A stretch of DNA of 64,000 nucleotides from Methylobacterium sp. E-045 (GTDB lineage Bacteria > Pseudomonadota > Alphaproteobacteria > Rhizobiales > Beijerinckiaceae): the NCBI RefSeq assembly GCF_022829685.1, contig NZ_JAKSYE010000027.1:1-64000 (forward strand). Direction: 5' to 3'. The translations under genes were made by a program, and so were the position numbers. The notes under the pieces are model-generated. The model had not been told where the DNA came from, did not search any database, and saw only the letters and a list, made by a program, of their open reading frames with translations. Positions 34,537 to 44,963 of this stretch are shown piece by piece. Positions within the stretch are counted from its first letter, which is position 1. Every line of letters begins with the position of its first letter.

Positions 34537-36210
34537 TCACACCTCCACCACCTGCACGTGGCAGGCGGGCTTCTTGCCCCAGGCTTCGTTGACGGCCGAG
34601 CGGATCGCCCGGTCGACGGCCTTCTCCACGGCCTCGGCATCCTTGCGCTTCTGCTTCGACAGGCCGCTGAGGGTGCGCGTCACCGCCTCGACGGCGACGT
34701 CGAGCATGGGCTGGCCGTTCTTGCCGCGATTGGGCAGGCCCATGATGTCGATGGCCGGTTCACCGAGGACCTCGCCCTGAACGTCGATGGCGATGGCCAC
34801 CGAGACGACGCCGGCCTGTGAGAGCTTGCGCCGCTCGGGAATGGCGCGATCCTTGGCGTCGATCAGGATGTTGCCATCCTTGAACAGGCGCCCGGCCTTC
34901 ACGTGATTGACGATCTCCGGCGTGCCGGGAGCGAGGCGCACGACGCTGCCGTTGCGGGCCTTGACCACGTTGCCGACGCCCTGGGCCAGGGCGAAGCGGG
35001 CGTGCTCGTCGAGATGCAGCGCCTCGCCGTGGACGGGGATCGCGGTCCTCGGCCGGGTCCAGGCATACATCTCCGCCATCTCGTCGCGGCGGGGATGGCC
35101 GGAGACGTGGACGAGCTTCGTCCGGTCGGTGACCACCTCGATGCCGGCATTGATCAGGTCGTTGATGATGGCGCCCACCGCCCGCTCGTTGCCGGGAATG
35201 GCGCGCGACGAGAAGATCACGCGGTCGCCGGCGGCCAGCGTCACGTCGGGATGATCGTCGCGGGAGACACGGGCCAGGGCCGCACGCTCCTCGCCCTGCG
35301 AGCCGGTGAGCAGGCAGACCACCTTGTCGCGGGGCAGGTAGCCGTAGGCGTCGGCCGAGCGGAAGTCCGGAAGACCGTCGAGGAAGCCGCATTCACGGGC
35401 GACGCCGATGACCCGGTCCATGGCCCGGCCGACGGCCACGACCTCGCGGCCGCAATCGCGCGCCGCCTCGGCCACCGCCCGCATGCGGGCGACGTTGGAG
35501 GCGAAGGTGGTGACGGCGACCCGGTGAGGCGCCTCGGCGATGAGTTCCCGCAGGGTGGCGGCGACCTCCGCCTCGCTCGGGCTGCGGCCCTCGCGCACGA
35601 CGTTGGTCGAATCGCTGATCATGGCGAGGATGCCCTCGTCGCCGAGCTTGCGGAACGAGGCTTCCGAGGTGACGTCGCCGAGGATCGGCGTGGCGTCGAG
35701 CTTCCAGTCGCCCGTATGCAGGACGAGTCCGTGCGCGGTGCGGATGGCGACCGCGTTCGATTCCGGGATCGAGTGCGAGACGGGGACGTACTCGATCTCG
35801 AACGGCCCCACCGTCACGGGTTTATGTGCCGCGATCTCGCGCAGGATCACCTTCGGAGCGCCCGGCTCGCTGAGGCGACGCGCCTCGAGCAGGTTCTTGG
35901 CGAAGCGCGTGGCGTAGACCGGTGCCTTCAGCTTGGGCCACAGCTCACCGATGGCGCCGATATGATCCTCGTGCGCATGGGTGATGAAGATGGCGAGGAG
36001 GTCGTCCTTGCGCTCCTCGATGAAGCTCAGATCGGGAAACATCAGGTCGATGCCCGGGAAGCCCTCTTCCCCGGCAAAGCCCATTCCGCAATCGACCATG
36101 ATCCATTTCCGGCGCTTCTCCGGCCCGAAGCCATAGAGCGCCGCATTCATGCCGATCTCGCCCACGCCGCCGAGCGGCACGAAGACGAGTTCGTCTTGCC
36201 CTGTCGTCAT
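34537..36210 (-). CDS. rnj: Ribonuclease J
   Basis: A metallo-beta-lactamase-fold ribonuclease (5' exo and endo) for RNA turnover and rRNA maturation. The 557-residue protein has the metal motif THAHEDHIGA, GGVGEIGMN at the start, VHTGDWKLD, SDSTNV, the beta-CASP domain (GRAMDRVI, SGHPRRDEM) and a C-terminal domain ending HVQVVEV. ATG 36210 is preferred, with GTG 36213 just upstream. It follows birA after 12 bases. Confidence 0.96.
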   Translation of the reverse strand: MTTGQDELVFVPLGGVGEIGMNAALYGFGPEKRRKWIMVDCGMGFAGEEGFPGIDLMFPDLSFIEERKDDLLAIFITHAHEDHIGAIGELWPKLKAPVYATRFAKNLLEARRLSEPGAPKVILREIAAHKPVTVGPFEIEYVPVSHSIPESNAVAIRTAHGLVLHTGDWKLDATPILGDVTSEASFRKLGDEGILAMISDSTNVVREGRSPSEAEVAATLRELIAEAPHRVAVTTFASNVARMRAVAEAARDCGREVVAVGRAMDRVIGVARECGFLDGLPDFRSADAYGYLPRDKVVCLLTGSQGEERAALARVSRDDHPDVTLAAGDRVIFSSRAIPGNERAVGAIINDLINAGIEVVTDRTKLVHVSGHPRRDEMAEMYAWTRPRTAIPVHGEALHLDEHARFALAQGVGNVVKARNGSVVRLAPGTPEIVNHVKAGRLFKDGNILIDAKDRAIPERRKLSQAGVVSVAIAIDVQGEVLGEPAIDIMGLPNRGKNGQPMLDVAVEAVTRTLSGLSKQKRKDAEAVEKAVDRAIRSAVNEAWGKKPACHVQVVEV

Positions 36211-36222
36211 CACTGTAAAACC

Positions 36223-37107
36223 TCAAGCCGCCGTCGCGGCCGAACCCAAATGCACCTCGCCCGCCGTCACGGTCCGTCGCGTCCCATCATCCGATCGGAC
36301 GACGAGCCGCCCCGCCTCGTCGATCGTCTCGAAAATTCCATGCACGATCTCGCCGCCGATCCGCACCGAGACCGGTGCGCCGATCCCGGCGGCGTCGTCG
36401 AGCCAAAGCCGGCGGATCGATGAGAACCCGCCGCCCCGGCTCCAAAGTCGCGCAGCAGCGACGAACTCGTCCGACACATGGTCGAACAAATCCTCGGCGC
36501 GCGTTTCGTACGAACTCTGACTGAGGCTTGTCGCGGGATAAGGCAAGTCCTGCGGTGACGCGGCGACGTTGACGCCAAAGCCGATGACCGCCGATCTGCG
36601 CCCGCCGGGATGGGTCTCCGCCTCTAGAAGCAGGCCCGCGAGCTTCGCTCCGGCGACCAGGACGTCGTTGGGCCATTTCAGGCGGAACGGACTGATCCGA
36701 CCTTCACCCTCATCCCGAGGGGCCGCACCGGACGCTTCGACGAACGGCACCGACACCTCAGGATGAGGGAGGTCGACGCTTCCCTCGGCGTGGGACGGTC
36801 CGATCGTACGCTTCAGGGCCGCGATCAGCGCGACGCCGGCGACGAAGCCGAGGCCCGGCACATGGACCGGATCGACGTCCGAGACCGGCCAGAGAAGGCT
36901 GGCGGTGAGGTTGCCGGGCAGGGACGCCCAGGTGCTCCCCCTGCGGCCGCGCCCCGCTTCCTGCCTGAGCGCGACGACCCAGAGCGGCCCCCGTTCCCCC
37001 TGGCGCGCGAGGTCCATCGCCTGGGTGTTGGTGGAGCCGAGGCTCTCGTGAACGTGAAGCCGATGCCCGGCGGCCTTGGCCGCCGCGCCGAGTCGATACC
37101 CCGACAC
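36223..37107 (-). CDS. birA: Biotin-[acetyl-CoA-carboxylase] ligase
   Basis: It attaches biotin to carboxylase carrier proteins. The 294-residue protein has the biotin/ATP site STNTQAMDLARQGERG and AGRGRRGSTWASLPGNL, then RLKWPNDVLVAGAKLAGLLLE and FGVNVAASPQDL. There is no N-terminal DNA-binding domain, so it is a ligase only. Between the RTIG turn and FRLKWPND lies an extra segment of about 30 residues, encoded by a palindromic repeat. GTG 37107 is the start, four bases after the nuoN stop. Confidence 0.94.
   Translation of the reverse strand: MSGYRLGAAAKAAGHRLHVHESLGSTNTQAMDLARQGERGPLWVVALRQEAGRGRRGSTWASLPGNLTASLLWPVSDVDPVHVPGLGFVAGVALIAALKRTIGPSHAEGSVDLPHPEVSVPFVEASGAAPRDEGEGRISPFRLKWPNDVLVAGAKLAGLLLEAETHPGGRRSAVIGFGVNVAASPQDLPYPATSLSQSSYETRAEDLFDHVSDEFVAAARLWSRGGGFSSIRRLWLDDAAGIGAPVSVRIGGEIVHGIFETIDEAGRLVVRSDDGTRRTVTAGEVHLGSAATAA
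36707..36769. repeat. Palindromic repeat inside the birA coding sequence
   Basis: ccctcatcccgagg (36707-36720) and cctcaggatgaggg (36756-36769) form an inverted repeat of 14 bp with one mismatch and a 35-base loop. CTCATCCCGA is also found in the intergenic repeat at 16254. The frame remains open across it; its translation adds Pro, His, Ser and acidic residues absent from the usual ligase core. Confidence 0.75.
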
Positions 37108-37111
37108 AATC

Positions 37112-38554
37112 CTAGAACAGCGACTTGGCCGCGGCCCCCGCCGCGCTGACGAGGGGTGACGGGACGAGGAAGAACAGCACCACCACCGCGCTCGACAGGC
37201 CGAGCACGATGCGCAGGCCCGGTGTCATGGTCTCGTACGGGGCCTGGGGCTCGTCGAAATACATCACCTTGACGAGACGCAGGTAATAGAACGCGCCGAC
37301 GACGCTCGTGACGACACCGATCACCGCGAGACCGACGAGATCGGCCTTTATCGCGGCGGCGAAGACGTAGAACTTGCCGAAGAACCCGGCCAGGGGCGGA
37401 ATGCCGGCCAGCGAGAACATCATCGCGGCAAGGCAGAAGGCCAGGACCGGATGCGTACGCGAGAGGCCGGACAGGTCGTCCACCGTCTCGAACATCTGCC
37501 CGCCGCGACGCAGGGACAGGAGCACGGCGAAGGCGCCCAGCGTCATGGCGAGATAGATGATCATGTAGATCACCACGCCGCGGATCCCCTCCTCCGAAGC
37601 GGCGGCCAGCCCGATCAGGGCGTAGCCGACATTGCCGATGGAGGAATAGGCCATCAGGCGCTTGATCGAGCGCTGGCCGATGGCCGCGAACGAGCCGAGG
37701 GTCATGGAGGCGATGGCGACGAAAACGATGATCTGCTGCCAGATCGCCGTCACGTCCGGGAAGGCGCCGATGAAGACCCGCACGGTCATGGCGACGGCGG
37801 CCATCTTCGGGGCGGAGGCGAAGAACGCCGTCACTGGGGTCGGCGAGCCCTCGTAGACGTCGGGCGTCCACATGTGGAACGGCACGGCCGACATCTTGAA
37901 GGCGACGCCGGCGGCCACGAACACGATGCCGAGCACGATGCCGATACCGGCATTGTCGTTGAGCGCGGAGACGATGCCGGGGAAGGAGACCGTCCCGGTG
38001 AAGCCGTAGACCAGCGACGAACCATAGAGCAGCATGCCGGAGGACAAGGCGCCGAGGACGAAATACTTCAGCCCGGCTTCCGTCGATTTCAGGTTGTCGC
38101 GGTGGAAGGCGGCGATGACGTAGGCCGCCAGCGACTGCAGTTCGAGGCCGAGATAAAGGGCGATCAGGTCGTTGGCCGAGGCCATCACCATCATGCCGAT
38201 GGTGCACAGCACGATCAGGATGGGGAACTCGAACCGGTCGATGCGCTCGCGCTGGAAATAGTCCCGCGAAAGCAGGATCGTGGCGGCCGAGCCGAGCAGG
38301 ATCAGCGCCTTCATCACCTTAGAGAAATTGTCGACGATGAACGACCCGTTGAGGGTCGTGACCTTCGCGCCCGACTGCGACACGACCACGAAGAAGGCGA
38401 GGATCAGCAGGATGAGCGCGCCGACATTGACGCTCTCGGCCGAGCGCTCGCCCCGGAAGGCGCCGTAGAGGATCAGCCCCAGCACGCCGATCGCGAGGAT
38501 CAGCTCCGGCATCACCGGCGAGAGCGAGGGCAGGACGGCCTGGATAGCGGTCAT
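37112..38554 (-). CDS. nuoN: NADH-quinone oxidoreductase subunit N
   Basis: One of the three antiporter-like proton-pumping subunits of complex I. The 480-residue protein is built of about 14 membrane helices with the Lys-bearing KMSAVPFHMWTPDVYEG and the PPLAGFFGKFY loop. It ends the nuo operon. birA and then rnj continue on the same strand after only a few bases, so the operon may extend into them. Confidence 0.96.
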   Translation of the reverse strand: MTAIQAVLPSLSPVMPELILAIGVLGLILYGAFRGERSAESVNVGALILLILAFFVVVSQSGAKVTTLNGSFIVDNFSKVMKALILLGSAATILLSRDYFQRERIDRFEFPILIVLCTIGMMVMASANDLIALYLGLELQSLAAYVIAAFHRDNLKSTEAGLKYFVLGALSSGMLLYGSSLVYGFTGTVSFPGIVSALNDNAGIGIVLGIVFVAAGVAFKMSAVPFHMWTPDVYEGSPTPVTAFFASAPKMAAVAMTVRVFIGAFPDVTAIWQQIIVFVAIASMTLGSFAAIGQRSIKRLMAYSSIGNVGYALIGLAAASEEGIRGVVIYMIIYLAMTLGAFAVLLSLRRGGQMFETVDDLSGLSRTHPVLAFCLAAMMFSLAGIPPLAGFFGKFYVFAAAIKADLVGLAVIGVVTSVVGAFYYLRLVKVMYFDEPQAPYETMTPGLRIVLGLSSAVVVLFFLVPSPLVSAAGAAAKSLF

Positions 38555-38567
38555 CTGGCGTAGACCT

Positions 38568-40088
38568 TCAGCGCGCCACCGGCGGGATCACCGCCGCGGT
38601 CTGCGTGTTCGAGAGCGCGGTCTTCATGCTCTGCATCAGCGCCTCCGTGGAGGGGGCGAAGGTGTCGAGGATGGGCGCGGGGTGCACGCCGTAATAGATC
38701 GTCAGGGCGACGAGCGGCGCGATGATGATTTTCTCCCGCAGGTCGAGATCGAGGATGCCCTGCAGGTTGGGCTTCTCGAGCTTGCCGTAGATCACGCGGG
38801 CGTAGAGCCACAGGGCGTAGCCGGCCGAGAGGATGATGCCGAAGACGGAGAAGAAGGCGACGGTGGGGTTGGCCTTGAAGGCCCCCATCATGGCCAGGAA
38901 CTCGCCCACGAAGCCCGACGTGCCCGGCAGGCCGACATTGGCCATGGTGAACACCATCATGGCCGCCGCGTAGAGCGGCATGCGCTTCACGAGGCCGCCA
39001 TAGGCCGCGATCTCGCGGGTATGCATCCGGTCGTAGACCACGCCGACGCAGAGGAAGAGCGCGCCCGAGACGATGCCGTGCGAAATCATCAGGAACAGGG
39101 CGCCCTGGATGCCCTGTTCGTTGAGGGTGAACAGGCCGAGCGTCACGAAGCCCATATGCGCCACCGACGAATAGGCGATGAGCTTCTTGATGTCGGTCTG
39201 CATCAAGGCGATCAGCGAGGTGAAGATGATCGCGATGACCGAGAGGGCGAAGACGAACGGCGCGAAATAGGCCGACGCATCCGGGAACATCGGCAGCGAG
39301 ATCCGGATGAAACCGTAACCGCCCATCTTGAGCAGGATGCCGGCGAGGATCACCGAACCGGCGGTGGGCGCTTCCACGTGGGCGTCGGGCAGCCAGGTAT
39401 GGACCGGCCACATCGGCATCTTCACCGCGAAGGAGGCGAAGAAGGCGAGCCACAGCCAGTATTGTAGGCCGACGGGGAAGCGGGTGTGGAGCAGGGTTGG
39501 GATGTCGGTGGTGCCGGCATGCCAGTACATCGCCATGACGGCCAGCAGCATCAGCACCGAGCCGAGCAGGGTGTAGAGGAAGAACTTGAAGCTCGCGTAG
39601 ATCCGGCGCTTGCCGCCCCAGATACCGATGATGAGGAACATCGGAATCAGGCCGGCCTCGAAGAACAGGTAGAACAACACCAGGTCGAGGGCCTGGAACA
39701 CGCCGATCATCGTCGTCTCGAGGACGAGGAAGGCGACGAAATACTCCTTCACCCGGGTGTTCACCGAGAGCCACGACGCCCCGATGCAGAACGGCATCAG
39801 GAACGTGGTGAGAAGGATCAGCGGCATCGAGAAACCGTCGACGCCGAGCTTGAACTTGATCGTCTCCGCGAGCCAGCCATGGGTCTCCACGAGCTGGAAG
39901 CTCGACGTCGACGGATCGAACCGGCCCCAGGCCACGAGGCTGAGGAGGAAGGTGACGATGGTGGTCGCGAGCGCGGCCCAGCGGGCGTTGCGCTTCACGC
40001 TCTCGGATTCATCGCCGAGGGTCAGGATGAAGGCCGCGCCGCAGAGCGGCACGATCAGCAGGCCTGAGAGAATGCCGAGGCCGAACAT
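38568..40088 (-). CDS. nuoM: NADH-quinone oxidoreductase subunit M
   Basis: The middle antiporter-like subunit. The 506-residue, 14-helix protein has [39 protein letters not shown] and [12 protein letters not shown]. It ends 13 bases before nuoN. The complete membrane-arm set in this order confirms the assignment. Confidence 0.97.
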   Translation of the reverse strand: MFGLGILSGLLIVPLCGAAFILTLGDESESVKRNARWAALATTIVTFLLSLVAWGRFDPSTSSFQLVETHGWLAETIKFKLGVDGFSMPLILLTTFLMPFCIGASWLSVNTRVKEYFVAFLVLETTMIGVFQALDLVLFYLFFEAGLIPMFLIIGIWGGKRRIYASFKFFLYTLLGSVLMLLAVMAMYWHAGTTDIPTLLHTRFPVGLQYWLWLAFFASFAVKMPMWPVHTWLPDAHVEAPTAGSVILAGILLKMGGYGFIRISLPMFPDASAYFAPFVFALSVIAIIFTSLIALMQTDIKKLIAYSSVAHMGFVTLGLFTLNEQGIQGALFLMISHGIVSGALFLCVGVVYDRMHTREIAAYGGLVKRMPLYAAAMMVFTMANVGLPGTSGFVGEFLAMMGAFKANPTVAFFSVFGIILSAGYALWLYARVIYGKLEKPNLQGILDLDLREKIIIAPLVALTIYYGVHPAPILDTFAPSTEALMQSMKTALSNTQTAAVIPPVAR

Positions 40089-40135
40089 CTAGCGGGCACT
40101 CCGATACGGGTTGGCGACCGTCATTGCGCGAGACA

Positions 40136-42241
40136 TCAGTGTCCGACCTTCGGCAGGCCGGTGAGCATGTACCAGCTGATGATGGCGGCAACGCCGATGA
40201 GCATGACGAAGGCGTAGTGGTAGACGTAGCCGGTCTGGAGCCGAACCACGCCGCGGGTGACGTCGAGCACGCGGGTGGCGATGCCATCCGGGCCGAGCCC
40301 GTCGATGACGCGCCCGTCGCCCTCCTTCCAGAGGAACTTGCCGAAGTTCTTGGCCGGCCGGACGAAGATCCGGTCGTAGAGCTCGTCGAAATACCACTTG
40401 TTGAGGAGGAACCGGTACAGGCTCGGCTGCTGCGCGGCGAGCTGGCCCGGCAGTTCAGGCCGGCGGATATACATCCAGAAGGCCAGGAGGAAGCCGATCA
40501 CCAGCATGATGAAGGGCGAGTAGGCCACGAGCGCCGGCACCGAATGGATGTCGTGCATGATGTGGTTGTCGGGGCCATGGCCGAGGGCATGCCCCCAGAA
40601 CGTCTCCATGCCCTCACCGATGAAGCGGTTCTTGAAGATCAGGCCGGCGAAGAGCGCACCGAAGGCGAGGATCGCCAGGGGTATCGTCATCACCAGCGGG
40701 CTCTCATGCGGCGTGTGCGCATGGTCGTGGTGCTCGATGGCGCTGTGCGAGGCCGGCTCGACGTCGTGGCCCTTGTCGTCATGGGCGACGCCCTCGTGGT
40801 GGCCCGGCGCGCCGTCCGCCTGGACGGCGGCGTGGCCATGCGCGGCGGCCGGTGCGGCATGGTGGTCGTCGTGATGAGCCGCATCATGGCTGGCCCAGCG
40901 CGCCGGGCCCTCGAAGGTCATGAAGAACAGGCGCCAGGAATAGAACGAGGTCATCAGCGCGGCGATGACGGTGGCCAGGAAGGCGAGCGTGTGGCCCGGC
41001 CGCGTCGAGGCATAGGCCGCCTCGATGATCGCGTCCTTGGAGTAGTAGCCGGCGGTGAAGGGGAACCCGATCAGCGCCAGGGTGCCGATGGTCATCATCG
41101 CCGACGTGAAGGGGATGTAGCGGCGCAGAGCCCCCATGTTCCGCATGTCCTGCTCGTGGTGCATCGCGTGGATGACCGAGCCGGCGCCGAGGAACAGCAG
41201 CGCCTTGAAGAAGGCGTGGGTGAAGAGGTGGAACACGGCGGCCGAATAGGCGCCGACGCCGAGCGCCACGAACATGTAGCCGAGTTGCGAACAGGTCGAG
41301 TAGGCGATGACCCGCTTGATGTCGTTCTGCACCATGCCGATCGTGGCCGCGAAGAACGCCGTGATGCCGCCGATGACGGTGACGACGATGAGGGCGTTGG
41401 GGGCCACCTCGAACAGGGGCGACAGGCGGGCCACCATGAAGACGCCGGCGGTGACCATGGTTGCCGCATGGATCAGGGCGGAGACCGGAGTCGGTCCCTC
41501 CATGGCGTCGGGAAGCCAGGTGTGGAGCAGGAACTGCGCCGACTTGCCCATGGCGCCCATGAACAGGAGCAGGCACGCCAGGGTCATGGCGTTCCAGTCG
41601 TAGCCGAGGAAGTGGAACGTGGCGTCCTTGAACTCGGCGGCGCGCGGCAGGATGCCGTCGAAGGCCACGGAACCGAACAGGACGAAGACGAGGAAGATGC
41701 CGAGGGAGAAGCCGAAATCGCCGACACGATTGACGATGAAGGCCTTCATCGCCGCCGCGTTGGCCGAGGGCTTCTCGTACCAGAAGCCGATCAGCAGATA
41801 GGAGGCGAGGCCGACGCCCTCCCAGCCGAAGAACATCTGCACGAGGTTGTCGGCCGTCACCAGCATCAGCATGGCGAAGGTGAACAGCGACAGGTAGGCG
41901 AAGAAGCGCGGCCGGTGCGGATCCTCCGCCATGTAGCCCACGGAGTAGAGGTGGACGAGGGTCGAGACCGTCGTCACCACCACCAGCATCACCACGGTGA
42001 GCGTGTCGATGCGGAAGGCCCAGTCGACGACGAGATCGCCGGCGGTAAACCAGGTCGCCACCTGAACGCGGGTGGCGTGGTCCGAGCCCGGCACCTCGAA
42101 GAAGGCACCCCAGGACAGGAGGGCGGAGAAGGCGAGGAAGCCGGTGGTGATGTACTCGCACACGCGGGGGCCGAGCTGGCGGCCGAACAGGCCGGCGAGC
42201 AGGGCGCCGATGAGCGGGAAGAAGACGATCGCGTGATACAT
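40136..42241 (-). CDS. nuoL: NADH-quinone oxidoreductase subunit L, with His-rich loop
   Basis: The distal antiporter-like subunit with the long lateral helix. The 701-residue protein has [38 protein letters not shown] and [16 protein letters not shown]. Residues about 450-514 are an insertion with 17 His among about 65 residues, between predicted helices near the C-terminal part. That loop is longer and richer in His than in the Escherichia coli subunit. Catalytic lysines are intact. Confidence 0.96.
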   Translation of the reverse strand: MYHAIVFFPLIGALLAGLFGRQLGPRVCEYITTGFLAFSALLSWGAFFEVPGSDHATRVQVATWFTAGDLVVDWAFRIDTLTVVMLVVVTTVSTLVHLYSVGYMAEDPHRPRFFAYLSLFTFAMLMLVTADNLVQMFFGWEGVGLASYLLIGFWYEKPSANAAAMKAFIVNRVGDFGFSLGIFLVFVLFGSVAFDGILPRAAEFKDATFHFLGYDWNAMTLACLLLFMGAMGKSAQFLLHTWLPDAMEGPTPVSALIHAATMVTAGVFMVARLSPLFEVAPNALIVVTVIGGITAFFAATIGMVQNDIKRVIAYSTCSQLGYMFVALGVGAYSAAVFHLFTHAFFKALLFLGAGSVIHAMHHEQDMRNMGALRRYIPFTSAMMTIGTLALIGFPFTAGYYSKDAIIEAAYASTRPGHTLAFLATVIAALMTSFYSWRLFFMTFEGPARWASHDAAHHDDHHAAPAAAHGHAAVQADGAPGHHEGVAHDDKGHDVEPASHSAIEHHDHAHTPHESPLVMTIPLAILAFGALFAGLIFKNRFIGEGMETFWGHALGHGPDNHIMHDIHSVPALVAYSPFIMLVIGFLLAFWMYIRRPELPGQLAAQQPSLYRFLLNKWYFDELYDRIFVRPAKNFGKFLWKEGDGRVIDGLGPDGIATRVLDVTRGVVRLQTGYVYHYAFVMLIGVAAIISWYMLTGLPKVGH

Positions 42242-42344
42242 CGCTGGCTGGCCCGGCCTCCGGAAGCGCGCCGGACGACCGGCCTCGCTCCATTCTCGTC
42301 AATGGGATCGCGCGGGGTGCCGCGCGGCTCGGCTTGGGTGAAGA

Positions 42345-42650
42345 TCAGCCCTTCATCATGTTCACGTCCTCCACCGCGATGGAGCCGCGGTTTCGGAAGA
42401 AGACGACGAGGATGGCGAGCCCGATGGCCGCCTCCGCCGCCGCCACCGTGAGCACGAACAGGGCGAAGACCTGGCCGGTGATGTCGTTGAGATGGGTGGA
42501 GAACGCCACGAGGTTGATGTTCACCGCGAGCAGGATGAGCTCCACCGACATCAGGATGACGATGATGTTCTTGCGGTTCACGAAGATGCCGAGCACGCCG
42601 AGCGTGAACAGGATCGCCGCCACCGTGAGGTAATGGCTCAAGCCGATCAT
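42345..42650 (-). CDS. nuoK: NADH-quinone oxidoreductase subunit K
   Basis: A 101-residue, three-helix subunit of the E-channel region. The helix [20 protein letters not shown] carries the conserved Glu, and a second Glu is in [12 protein letters not shown]. The protein starts at ATG 42650, 28 bases after nuoJ. Confidence 0.97.
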   Translation of the reverse strand: MIGLSHYLTVAAILFTLGVLGIFVNRKNIIVILMSVELILLAVNINLVAFSTHLNDITGQVFALFVLTVAAAEAAIGLAILVVFFRNRGSIAVEDVNMMKG

Positions 42651-42678
42651 GAGCGCTGATCCTTATCTGGAGCCGACA

Positions 42679-43299
42679 TCAGACCTCGACACCCTGGCGC
42701 GAGGGCACCTTGCGGGTCTCCACCGCCATCTCCTGCGTCCGCGCGTTCTGCACGGAGATGTTCTGGCGCTTCACGCCGGGCCGGTCGCGCAGGGTGAGGA
42801 CGATGGCACCGATCATCGCCACCAGCAGGATGAGCCCGGCCAGCTGGAAGTAGAAGACGTAGTCGGTGTAGAGCACGCGCCCGAGCATCTGGGTGTTGGT
42901 GACGCCCTCGACATTGGCGAGGGGGCCGAGCGGCGCCTGCATCATGCCGGGATCGATGGTCCAGGAGCCCACCACGAGCAGGAGCTCGATGAGGAAGATC
43001 GCGCCGATCAGCGCGCCGATCGGCAGATATTGCTGGAAGCCCTGACGCAGCTGCGCGAAATCCACGTCGAGCATCATCACGACGAAGAGGAACAGCACGG
43101 CGACGGCGCCGACATAGACCACCACGAGGATCATCGCGAGGAACTCGGCGCCCATCAGGACGAACAGGCCCGCCGCGTTGACGAAGGTCAGGATGAGGAA
43201 GAGCACCGACGCGACCGGATTGCGCGAGGTGATGACCATGAACGCGGACGCGATCGCGATGCCGGCGAACAGGTAGAAGAAGGCTGCGGCTGCACTCAT
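42679..43299 (-). CDS. nuoJ: NADH-quinone oxidoreductase subunit J
   Basis: A 206-residue membrane subunit with five helices. The segment LFVLMGAEFLAMILVVVYVG, including the pi-bulge tyrosine/glycine region of helix 3, is conserved. A charged C-terminal tail of about 40 residues follows (KRQNISVQNARTQEMAVETR). The spacing to nuoI is 121 bp, the largest internal gap before nuoL. Confidence 0.96.
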   Translation of the reverse strand: MSAAAAFFYLFAGIAIASAFMVITSRNPVASVLFLILTFVNAAGLFVLMGAEFLAMILVVVYVGAVAVLFLFVVMMLDVDFAQLRQGFQQYLPIGALIGAIFLIELLLVVGSWTIDPGMMQAPLGPLANVEGVTNTQMLGRVLYTDYVFYFQLAGLILLVAMIGAIVLTLRDRPGVKRQNISVQNARTQEMAVETRKVPSRQGVEV

Positions 43300-43420
43300 G
43301 CGACTATGGAGATCAGCCGTCCCGAGGACGGCCCCTTCTGCCGAAATTCAAACCAGCCCGTGCAGGCCGCCCGTCTATAGAACCCACCCCTGCGGTGCAC
43401 AACCGCCGGGGCTCCCCTCA

Positions 43421-43909
43421 TCACCGGTATGGCGCGTCCACCGTGATGTTGCGCGCGATCTCGCGCTCCCAGCGGTCGCCGTTCAGGAGCAGCTTGTCCT
43501 TGTCGTAGAGAAGCTCTTCGCGGGTCTCCACGGAGAATTCGAGATTCGGCCCCTCGACGATGGCATCGACCGGGCAGGCCTCCTGGCACATGCCGCAATA
43601 GATGCACTTCACCATGTCGATGTCGTAGCGCGTGGTGCGCCGCGTGCCGTCGTTGCGGCGCGGGCCGGCCTCGATGGTGATGGCCTGAGCCGGGCAGATC
43701 GCCTCGCACAGCTTGCAGGCGATGCACCGCTCTTCCCCGTTGGGATAGCGGCGCAGTGCATGCTCGCCGCGGAAGCGCGGCCCGCGATGCCCCATCTCGA
43801 AGGGGTAGTTGATCGTGGCCTTGGGCTTGAAGAAGTAGCGCATGGCGAGGGCGAACCCCGACACGAACTCCTTCAGCAGCAGACCCTTGGCGACCTGATC
43901 GAGCTTCAT
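43421..43909 (-). CDS. nuoI: NADH-quinone oxidoreductase subunit I
   Basis: The TYKY subunit carrying clusters N6a and N6b. The 162-residue protein has two ferredoxin motifs, [12 protein letters not shown] and [12 protein letters not shown] (each C-x2-C-x2-C-x3-C). The N-terminal amphipathic helix ([19 protein letters not shown]) docks it on the membrane arm. Confidence 0.98.
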   Translation of the reverse strand: MKLDQVAKGLLLKEFVSGFALAMRYFFKPKATINYPFEMGHRGPRFRGEHALRRYPNGEERCIACKLCEAICPAQAITIEAGPRRNDGTRRTTRYDIDMVKCIYCGMCQEACPVDAIVEGPNLEFSVETREELLYDKDKLLLNGDRWEREIARNITVDAPYR

Positions 43910-43934
43910 GGCGCGATCTCCCTTATGCGTTGCA

Positions 43935-44951
43935 TCATGCCCCCGGCGCGAGGCCGGTGAGCTTGAGGACGAAGGCGACGACGACGACCGAGACGAGGGA
44001 GAGCGGAAGGAACACCTTCCAGCCCAGCCGCATGAGCTGGTCGTAACGGTAGCGCGGCACCATGGCCTTCACCATGGCGATCATGAAGAACAGGAAGCTC
44101 GCCTTGAGGGCGAACCAGATCAGCCCCGGCACCCAGGTGAAGGGCGCGAACGGGATCGGCGAGAGCCAGCCGCCGAGGAACAGCACCGTTCCGAGCGCGC
44201 ACATGGTCATGATCGCCACGTACTCGCCGAGCATGAAGAGCAGGTACGGCGTCGAGGAATACTCCACCATGTACCCCGCCACGAGCTCCGATTCGGCCTC
44301 CGGCAGATCGAAGGGCGGGCGGTTGGTCTCGGCGAGCGCCGAGATAAAGAACACTACGAACATCGGGAACAGCCAGAGCCAGTACCAGCCGAGGATGCCC
44401 AGCGAGGTATCCTGGGCCATGACGATACGCGAGAGGTTGAGCGAGCCGGCGCAGAGCAGGACGCAGATGATGACGAAGCCGAGGCTGACTTCGTAGGAGA
44501 TCATCTGCGCGGCGGATCGCAGCGCGCCCAGGAACGCGTATTTCGAGTTCGAGGCCCAGCCGCCCATCAGCACGCCGTAGACGCCGAGGGACGAGATCGC
44601 GAAGATATAGGTGATGCCGACATTAAGGTCGGCGATGGCCCAGCCTTCCGCCAGCGGGATCACCGCCCAACCCGCCAGGGCCAGGGTGGCGAAGACGAGG
44701 GGCGCCAGCAGGAACAGCACCTTGTTGGCGCCCGCCGGGATCACCGGCTCCTTCAACACGAATTTCAGAAGATCGGCGAAGGATTGCAACAGGCCCCAGG
44801 GCCCGACCACATTGGGGCCGCGCCGCAGCTGCACCGCCGCCCAGATCTTGCGATCGGCCAGCAGCGCGTAGGCGATGAAGACGAGAAGCAGGGCCAGGAG
44901 CACGAAGCTCTTGAGCACCAGCAGCAGGACGGTGCCGACGATTTCCAGCAT
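43935..44951 (-). CDS. nuoH: NADH-quinone oxidoreductase subunit H
   Basis: The membrane subunit next to the quinone chamber. The 338-residue, eight-helix protein has [24 protein letters not shown] and the acidic loop [24 protein letters not shown] 44951 follows nuoG by 12 bases. Confidence 0.97.
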   Translation of the reverse strand: MLEIVGTVLLLVLKSFVLLALLLVFIAYALLADRKIWAAVQLRRGPNVVGPWGLLQSFADLLKFVLKEPVIPAGANKVLFLLAPLVFATLALAGWAVIPLAEGWAIADLNVGITYIFAISSLGVYGVLMGGWASNSKYAFLGALRSAAQMISYEVSLGFVIICVLLCAGSLNLSRIVMAQDTSLGILGWYWLWLFPMFVVFFISALAETNRPPFDLPEAESELVAGYMVEYSSTPYLLFMLGEYVAIMTMCALGTVLFLGGWLSPIPFAPFTWVPGLIWFALKASFLFFMIAMVKAMVPRYRYDQLMRLGWKVFLPLSLVSVVVVAFVLKLTGLAPGA

Positions 44952-44963
44952 GGTCGGCAGCCC

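Noticed and set aside
40124..42451. A 775-codon plus-strand frame opposite nuoL
   Set aside because: A shadow frame. The His-rich stretch on the nuoL strand makes its complement look unusual but not protein-like.
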